DNA of 19,585 nucleotides from positions 1 through 19,585 of the forward strand of contig JBDSYA010000044.1 in NCBI GenBank assembly GCA_039925865.1, read 5' to 3'. The DNA is from JBDSYA01 sp039925865 (lineage in GTDB: Bacteria; Bacteroidota; Ignavibacteria; Tepidaquicellales; Tepidaquicellaceae). Position numbers and translations under genes: made by a program. The notes below the pieces were generated by a model, which had not been told where the DNA came from, did not search any database, and saw only the letters and a list, made by a program, of their open reading frames with translations. Positions 15,501-19,585 of this stretch are shown piece by piece (positions within the stretch are counted from its first letter, which is position 1; each line of letters opens with the position of its first letter).

Positions 15501-16177
15501 AGAGAAGAAAGCTTCCCTTCAGAAGAAAAGGCTATACTCAGAAAGCAAAAATAGGAAGTCATTCTGTTTACCTGAGGACAGGAGAATATGAAAACGGACA
15601 GCTTGGGGAAATTTTTATAGACATGCATAAAGAAGGAGCTGCCTTCAGAAGCCTGATGAACTGTTTTGCCATCGCTATTTCTCTGGGCCTTCAGCACGGC
15701 GTTCCTTTGGATGAATTTGTAGATGCTTTTGTTTATACGCGATTTGAACCAAACGGAATTGTTGTTGGAAATCCAAATATAAAAATGAGTACTTCAATCA
15801 TTGATTATATATTCCGTGAACTTGCCGTTACTTATATCGGAAGAACAGATCTTGCTCACATTCAAAATGATGCCGAGTTTCAGAAATCACCAATTGACGC
15901 TCTTTCAAAGCTTGAAGGTAATGATGATTTTGATGAAGAAGAAGTTTTCAGCGAAAGGATCATTGAAGAAGACAGGTATATTCAACCACCTTCAAAAGCA
16001 ACAAATGAAATGGGAATTAAACTTTTTCAAAATACATCTACAATTGATAAGATCAAAGAAGCTAAACTAAAAGGTTATACGGGTGATATTTGTACGTCAT
16101 GCGGAAGCGTTACGATGGTAAGAAACGGAACATGTCTGAAATGTATTACCTGCGGTGAAACGAGCGGATGCTCGTAA
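12584..16177 (+). CDS. nrdJ: Vitamin B12-dependent (class II) ribonucleoside-diphosphate reductase
   Basis: The protein has 1197 residues, the long monomer-type NrdJ. It reduces ribonucleotides to deoxyribonucleotides using adenosylcobalamin to make a thiyl radical, so it works with or without oxygen. Visible marks are NSPQWFNTGLNWAYG, PHACFIQSL with the first redox cysteine C199, KYGSGTGSNFSNIRG, the active-site loop NPCSEYMFLDDTACNLASLN with N483, radical cysteine C485, E487 and second redox cysteine C496, and the APTGTIGLLMDCDTTGVEPD loop. The C-terminus holds eight-residue-spaced cysteines: C1170/C1173, C1184/C1187 (zinc-ribbon-like), then C1190 and C1196, the mobile pair expected to re-reduce the active site. 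No NrdB-type small subunit is nearby, as expected. The gene stands alone between a divergent neighbour and its terminator; no clear Shine-Dalgarno site precedes the ATG. Confidence 0.96.
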   Translation: MKIDRSFVNKGESAFDTIEFDIRSSVIRNPDGSIVFEMNDIKVPAHWSQVATDIIAQKYFRKAGIPIHLKRIEEKDVPNWLQRSEADETKMKDFHNEEKYISENDSRQVFNRLSGCWTYWGWKHNYFTTEDDAKHFYEELCYMLAMQIAAPNSPQWFNTGLNWAYGISGPSQGHYYVDPKTEKLVASKDAYTHPQPHACFIQSLSDDLVNEGGIMDLWVREARLFKYGSGTGSNFSNIRGINEPLSGGGRSSGLMSFLKIGDRSAGAIKSGGTTRRAAKMVTLDLDHPDIEEYINWKVVEEEKVASLVAGSKLLSIHLNKIMKACHSVHPENDGFDKKTNKVLAQAITDARRVHTPENYIERVIHLAKLGYKEIDFPEYDTDWNSEAYTTVSGQNSNNSVRATNDFMQAVVDDENWNLYWRTEQKRAQKENRDPKPIKTLKARELWEQIAYSAWSSADPGIQFHTTINEWHTCPNGGTIKASNPCSEYMFLDDTACNLASLNLMKFYDQKKNKFEIEKYRHASRLWTVVLEISVLMAQFPSRNIAKLSYEYRTLGLGYANLGALLMVQGIPYDSHEALAMTGALTSILHMTSYATSAQMSKELGTFPAYKDNEKEMLRVIRNHRRAAYNVPAMEYEGLSITPVGLNKKYCPDDILEAVREDADKALQLGEKHGFRNAQVTVIAPTGTIGLLMDCDTTGVEPDFALVKFKKLAGGGYFKIINESIPPALKNLEYSDKQIDEIIKYTKGYGSLIGCPSINAQTLTEKGFTKEILAKVEKSLPSVFDINFAFNKWTLGAGFCKNALGFSDEQLDDPSFNVLKELGFTKEQVSDANDYVCGAMTIEGAPHLKDEHYPIFDCANKCGKKGTRYILADAHIKIMAAAQPFISGAISKTINLPNHATIDDMKSAYLTSWRLGVKANALYRDGSKLSQPLNSVKDDDAVIMENGEDMSQEVSRTHDIVKVAERIIHRYIAKRRKLPFRRKGYTQKAKIGSHSVYLRTGEYENGQLGEIFIDMHKEGAAFRSLMNCFAIAISLGLQHGVPLDEFVDAFVYTRFEPNGIVVGNPNIKMSTSIIDYIFRELAVTYIGRTDLAHIQNDAEFQKSPIDALSKLEGNDDFDEEEVFSERIIEEDRYIQPPSKATNEMGIKLFQNTSTIDKIKEAKLKGYTGDICTSCGSVTMVRNGTCLKCITCGETSGCS

Positions 16178-16212
16178 TTTAATTATATTTTATAATTATC
16201 AAAGTTCAATTC

Positions 16213-16249
16213 AAGCCAATTGTTGAAAAAGACAATTGGCTTTTTTTTT
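16213..16249 (+). terminator. Rho-independent terminator of nrdJ
   Basis: AAGCCAATTGT (16213-16223) and ACAATTGGCTT (16232-16242) form a perfect 11-bp stem with an 8-nt loop. The T run spans 16241-16249. It lies 36 bp after the nrdJ stop and between two convergent genes; on the minus strand no T run follows, so it serves mainly nrdJ. Confidence 0.92.
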
Positions 16250-16268
16250 AAAGTATAACTTAATTAAT

Positions 16269-17930
16269 TTAATTCACTTCACCTGAAATTTCTCTTGCCT
16301 TCTTAAATGCATTTATAAGATCAATGACTCCGCCGGATTTTGATAATCCGGAAAACAATTCTTTGGAAGATTTTCCTTTTAACTTTACCTTTAATCCGTC
16401 ATACTGGCGGGCTGATGACATAATTGCTTCTTTCAACTGACCGGCAGTAAGTTGCGGATAATATGCTTTTAAAACTGCCGCTATCCCTGCTACGACAGGT
16501 GCTGCCATGCTCGTTCCGCCGATGCGTTTGTATTTTCCGTTTGGCGCAGTGGAGTTTATCTGCACACCGGGTGCAAAAATATCAACAACTGTTTTAGAAT
16601 AATTACTGAAGGGAGCAACAAGATCAAATTTAGAATTCTGATTTTCAGGATCTTTCTCCTGATTCCATTGCTTCATCCACGAATTAGCTCCAACGACGAT
16701 CATATTTGTGAAATATTTTTTTTCGCCGGTTTCTTCAATAAATTTTCTAGGGTAATTCACAATATTTGAAATATCATCGCCTTCATTACCTGCTGAGACA
16801 ACAAATAAAACACCCTTGTCTTCGGCGTACTTTATTGCATCAACTACAAACCCGGGATCAGGAGAAAAATATTTTCCTGCCGACAGGTTTATAATACTGG
16901 CGCCGTTGTCAACTGCGTATCTAATAGCGTTTCCGATATCTTTATCACGTTCATCACCTTCATTTGGCACTGCCCTTAAACACATTATTTTTACAAATGG
17001 CGCCTGACCTGTTTTCTTTGATCCGATTATGCCTGAAACATGAGTGCCGTGAATTTCTGTATTTTCCACAACGTCATTGTTACCATAAGTTGTTTCAAGC
17101 ATCTCATCAGGGTTATCGCCGATCAGCTTATAAGTTTCTGTAGAATCAAACAATACCTTTACTTTGTTGCCATATTCCTCATTAAGCTCTTCAAGCTCTT
17201 TTCTATCTGATCCGTAGAGCATATAAACTCCCAGAATCATTGAGGCCGCATCCTGATATTTTCCTTTCAGATCATTTGAGATCTCCATCAGCTTTTTAGG
17301 ATCTGTTGTAATATTTTTTTCCTTAAGTATTGTTTCAGCTTTTATAATTTCATCAAGTGTTTCCTTAACACCAATTGCAGTTGAAATGGTCTCGTCCTGT
17401 TTTTTTTCAAATTCATCTTTCACTTTTCTAAAGTATGGATCTGAGTCAGGGGTTTTGAGTTTTTTCAATCGGAAATATTCTCTTGAAACTTCGAGTGACA
17501 GATATTTGGCTTTGCCTAGAAAATTCCAGCCATGAAGGTCATCAATATATCCATTACTATCATCATCTACTCCGGTGCTGCCATTCATTTCAGCTTCATT
17601 TATCCAGATATTTTCTTTAAGATCGGGATGTTCAATATCAAATCCGGAATCTATCACACCAACTATTACTTCTTTTCTCTGCGGTACAAAACCCAGAGTA
17701 TTTAGATATTGGTAAAACGAATTTGTCCGGACACCTTCATATCCATCTTTTTCAGGATCCAACAAAGTCCAGTCCGGCAAGTCTCCTTGTGTGATCCTGT
17801 TTTCAAAAGCCCGCTGAAGTGAATTTTTATCTGATTCTGAATCGAAAGGCTTAAAACTAAAGAGTGTAAAACATAATGCCGGAATGAGGAATAGAAAAAT
17901 TCTTTTAGCCGTTTTATTTTGTATTTTCAT
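16269..17930 (-). CDS. Exported S8-family (subtilisin-like) serine peptidase with large insertion
   Basis: The protein has 553 residues. A signal peptide-like N-terminus (KRIFLFLIPALCFTLFSF) is followed by the catalytic domain. The triad is Asp94 (VIVGVIDSGFDIEHPDL), His294 (EIHGTHVSGIIGSK) and Ser474 (GGTSMAAPVVAGIAAVLKAY), with oxyanion Asn382 in SAGNEGDD. Between Asp and His lies an insertion of about 150 residues (roughly 140-285), charged and helical, which may form a lid or replace a chaperone domain. No I9-type propeptide fits between signal and catalytic core (only about 50 residues), and no T9SS sorting domain is present at the C-terminus (ends REISGEVN). The enzyme is therefore likely periplasmic or lipid-free and exported by Sec only. 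It is divergent from the polyprenyl synthase gene, with 84 bp between. Confidence 0.92.
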   Translation of the reverse strand: MKIQNKTAKRIFLFLIPALCFTLFSFKPFDSESDKNSLQRAFENRITQGDLPDWTLLDPEKDGYEGVRTNSFYQYLNTLGFVPQRKEVIVGVIDSGFDIEHPDLKENIWINEAEMNGSTGVDDDSNGYIDDLHGWNFLGKAKYLSLEVSREYFRLKKLKTPDSDPYFRKVKDEFEKKQDETISTAIGVKETLDEIIKAETILKEKNITTDPKKLMEISNDLKGKYQDAASMILGVYMLYGSDRKELEELNEEYGNKVKVLFDSTETYKLIGDNPDEMLETTYGNNDVVENTEIHGTHVSGIIGSKKTGQAPFVKIMCLRAVPNEGDERDKDIGNAIRYAVDNGASIINLSAGKYFSPDPGFVVDAIKYAEDKGVLFVVSAGNEGDDISNIVNYPRKFIEETGEKKYFTNMIVVGANSWMKQWNQEKDPENQNSKFDLVAPFSNYSKTVVDIFAPGVQINSTAPNGKYKRIGGTSMAAPVVAGIAAVLKAYYPQLTAGQLKEAIMSSARQYDGLKVKLKGKSSKELFSGLSKSGGVIDLINAFKKAREISGEVN

Positions 17931-18014
17931 ATAACTAAAAACATTAATTTTATATATTGAGAGCCAAATTATACATTACTGCCAACAATTAGAAGTCTCA
18001 AAAAAATTCAATTC
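17931..18014. promoter_or_regulatory. Short divergent promoter region (S8 peptidase / polyprenyl synthase)
   Basis: These 84 bp must contain both promoters unless the genes are read through from elsewhere. On the minus strand a perfect TATAAT lies at 17968-17973, about 35 bases before the peptidase ATG, without a good -35 partner. On the plus strand TATACA overlaps the same place, so the two promoters may share or compete for one site. Confidence 0.3.
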
Positions 18015-19007
18015 ATGCAGAAACATTCCGGGGTTTATTCAGATTACAAAAAAAGAGTAGATGATATACTTGCTTCAGCAATAAATAAAAAAGAACCAGT
18101 TACTTTGTATGAACCGTTAAAATATATTCTTGAGGGCGGAGGCAAAAGAATTCGCCCGATGATGTTGATTTTTGCGTGCGAGGCTGCAGGCGGTAAGGCG
18201 GAAGATGCACTGAATGCTTCAGTTGCGCTGGAGCTGCTACATAATTTTACTCTCGTACATGATGATATAATGGACAATGCAGATACGAGAAGAGGCGTTG
18301 AGACAATTCATAAGAAATGGAACAACAATGTGGCGATACTTTGCGGCGATCATCTGATCGGGATGGCATATATGTATCTTCTTCAGACAAAATCAGGAAA
18401 GCTTGATGAGATCGTGAAAGCCTTTACTGAAGGAATAGTTGAAGTATGCGAAGGCCAGAGTTATGATAAAGAATTCGAGATCAGAAAAAATGTAACACTT
18501 GATGAATATAGTATGATGATCGGAAAAAAAACTGCAAAGATGCTTGAGACGTCTGCAGTTGTTGGTGCGTTAATAGGAAATGGTGATCCGGAAATGGTTG
18601 ATAACATCAGAAATTATGCTGTTAATATCGGTCTTGCATTTCAGATACTGGATGATATGCTTGACATTACAGCGATAGAATCTGAATTTGGAAAGAAAAC
18701 CGGCGGTGATCTTGTTGAAGGTAAGAAAACTTATTTACTTTTAAAAGCGCGCGAAGTTGTCAGTGATAAAGACGATAAAGAAAAAATTGAAAACATTATC
18801 ATTAACAACGGACTTGCAAATGCAACTGACGAGAAAATTAATGAGATAAAGAATATTTATGAAAAGTATAGTGTTATAGAATCCGCTCAAAAGGAAATTG
18901 AAAAATATACAATGCAAGCTGATAAATATCTGAATGCTTTACCGGAAAGTGAAGCGAAAGAAAGATTGAAATGGTTTTCGAAGATGCTGATGGGAAGGTC
19001 GTTTTGA
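18015..19007 (+). CDS. Polyprenyl (E-) diphosphate synthase
   Basis: The protein has 330 residues and makes linear isoprenoid diphosphates by adding isopentenyl diphosphate to an allylic primer. Both aspartate-rich motifs are intact: first HNFTLVHDDIMDNADTRRG (D83, D84, D87) and second FQILDDMLDIT (D213, D214, D217). GGGKRIRPMMLIFACEAAG (41-59) binds the IPP diphosphate, and KKTAKMLETSAVVG and GKKTYLLL are also family marks. There is no two-residue insertion in the first motif, unlike bacterial type II FPP synthases, and Phe78 at the fifth position before it tends to limit chain length. A C15-C20 product is therefore slightly favoured over a long quinone chain, but this is inference. It is the first of a plus-strand row, with HPr 274 bp downstream. 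Confidence 0.93.
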   Translation: MQKHSGVYSDYKKRVDDILASAINKKEPVTLYEPLKYILEGGGKRIRPMMLIFACEAAGGKAEDALNASVALELLHNFTLVHDDIMDNADTRRGVETIHKKWNNNVAILCGDHLIGMAYMYLLQTKSGKLDEIVKAFTEGIVEVCEGQSYDKEFEIRKNVTLDEYSMMIGKKTAKMLETSAVVGALIGNGDPEMVDNIRNYAVNIGLAFQILDDMLDITAIESEFGKKTGGDLVEGKKTYLLLKAREVVSDKDDKEKIENIIINNGLANATDEKINEIKNIYEKYSVIESAQKEIEKYTMQADKYLNALPESEAKERLKWFSKMLMGRSF

Positions 19008-19250
19008 AAATGTTTTACAAATGTTATGAATACGATTAGCATGGAACCGATAGGAAACAATAGTGTGGTTTGCATTGACTTCACGACCAATACTGAAAAC
19101 AGGAATTGATAGAACTTATTTTGAAATTTAATGATGGATGGTTCCCGCAAGAAGAAGAATCATAACTTAATGAAGCCAAAGTTATTCTTTAATTCAAAAT
19201 CAGAGTTAACAAAGATTTAATCTAATAGTACAAGGATCTCAATCATCCAA

Positions 19251-19280
19251 AATCATAATCAATCATAATCAATCATAATC
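19251..19280 (+). repeat. Three perfect tandem copies of a 10-bp unit directly before the HPr start
   Basis: AATCATAATC occurs three times without mismatch (19251-19260, 19261-19270, 19271-19280), ending one base before the TTG start codon of HPr. It occupies exactly where a ribosome-binding site would lie, and no Shine-Dalgarno sequence is present. The rest of the 274-bp gap (19008-19250) shows no gene and no hairpin terminator. Confidence 0.95.
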
Positions 19281-19281
19281 A

Positions 19282-19551
19282 TTGATAGAAGAAGAAGTAA
19301 CCATAGTAAACAAAGCGGGAATGCATACCCGTCCTGCGTCAGCGATAGTAAGAATAGCCGCAAAATATAAAGCGGAGTTTTTTATTTCGAAGAACGGATT
19401 TGAAGTAAACGGGAAAAGTATCATTGGGGTTATGACCCTTGCTGCTGAACAGGGATCCAAGCTGACACTCATTTTCAGAGGTGCTGATGAAAAAGAGATG
19501 TCAGAGGAAATGGTTCAATTTTTTGGAACAGGTTTTGGAGAGCCTAAATAA
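19282..19551 (+). CDS. HPr-family phosphocarrier protein
   Basis: The protein has 89 residues from a TTG start; an in-frame TAA six bases upstream excludes a longer form. With this start the phosphorylated histidine in NKAGMHTRPASAIVRIA falls at position 15, and the regulatory serine in NGFEVNGKSIIGVMTLA at position 46, the exact classical HPr numbering. HPr takes phosphate from enzyme I at His15; a kinase can phosphorylate Ser46 in species that carry HprK. The C-terminus (EEMVQFFGTGFGEPK) is normal. No sugar-specific PTS components are visible here, so transport or a purely regulatory role cannot be decided. The stop overlaps the next start (TAATG), suggesting translational coupling. The 10-bp repeat and missing ribosome-binding site directly upstream are unusual. 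Confidence 0.93.
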   Translation: MIEEEVTIVNKAGMHTRPASAIVRIAAKYKAEFFISKNGFEVNGKSIIGVMTLAAEQGSKLTLIFRGADEKEMSEEMVQFFGTGFGEPK

Positions 19552-19585
19552 TGCCTGAAACAATCCAGCAGATAAAAGCAAAGAT
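19551..19585 (+). CDS. Start of an unidentified gene overlapping the HPr stop (cut by window end)
   Basis: An ATG overlaps the last base of the HPr stop codon (TAATG) and opens a frame that begins MPETIQQIKAK and is still open at the window end. Eleven residues are too few to identify the product. Genes coupled to HPr are often PTS enzyme I, but nothing in these residues shows that. Confidence 0.5.
   Translation, partial: MPETIQQIKAK

Noticed and set aside
19251..19280. Tandem repeat as the start of a CRISPR array
   Set aside because: The units are 10 bp and directly joined, with no spacers.

Overview
The window looks like a stretch of chromosome from an AT-rich member of the Bacteroidota/Chlorobiota/Ignavibacteriota group, most likely an Ignavibacteria-like bacterium. 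The main reasons are a secreted beta-helix protein ending in a type IX secretion (T9SS) sorting domain with the NYPNPFNPST signature, a SusC-like TonB-dependent receptor carrying an N-terminal carboxypeptidase-regulatory domain, DUF4199 and DUF2007 proteins, a polyprenyl synthase of the HNFTLVHDDIMD type, and sparse use of Shine-Dalgarno sites with several TTG starts. The assignment is inferred from protein character only. I see no rRNA, tRNA, CRISPR array, transposase, integrase or phage gene. The region reads as core and housekeeping genome rather than a mobile island.

Layout. (1) 1-4719, minus strand: the 5' part of a TonB-dependent outer-membrane receptor (cut by the window edge), a T9SS-exported right-handed beta-helix protein followed by a clear terminator, and an ECF-type sigma factor with a Cys/His-bearing C-terminal extension. 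(2) 4720-5043: AT-rich divergent intergenic region. (3) 5044-7349, plus strand: five closely packed genes, probably one operon: DUF2007 protein, O6-methylguanine-DNA methyltransferase, DUF4199 membrane protein, LOG-family phosphoribohydrolase, MmcQ/YjbR protein. (4) 7548-9104, plus: a COG2509-type FAD-dependent dehydrogenase. (5) 9105-9836, plus: a long leader with several hairpins, a cold-shock protein gene and a strong terminator shared with the convergent gene. (6) 9862-12218, minus: secreted FKBP prolyl isomerase with a TPR tail, a DUF6483 protein and a PhzF-family isomerase. (7) 12219-16249: upstream region, B12-dependent ribonucleotide reductase and its terminator. (8) 16269-17930, minus: exported S8 (subtilisin-like) peptidase with a large helical insertion. 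(9) 18015-19585, plus: polyprenyl diphosphate synthase, HPr phosphocarrier protein preceded by a 10-bp tandem repeat, and the first codons of a further gene overlapping the HPr stop.

How the genes may work together. The cell-envelope genes (receptor, T9SS cargo, sigma factor) lie on one strand and could form a regulated surface module, but nothing in the sequence proves co-regulation. The plus-strand group has a DNA-repair member (Ogt) beside small metabolic and unknown genes. The class II ribonucleotide reductase supplies deoxynucleotides with or without oxygen but needs adenosylcobalamin. No B12 gene or B12 riboswitch is visible here.

The most interesting non-coding signal is the cold-shock gene leader. 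An 8-nt element, TCCTTTCT, can either form a local hairpin or pair perfectly with the gene's own ribosome-binding site (AGAAAGGA). That is the layout expected of an RNA switch, possibly a temperature sensor. No unambiguous new defence or mobile system was found.
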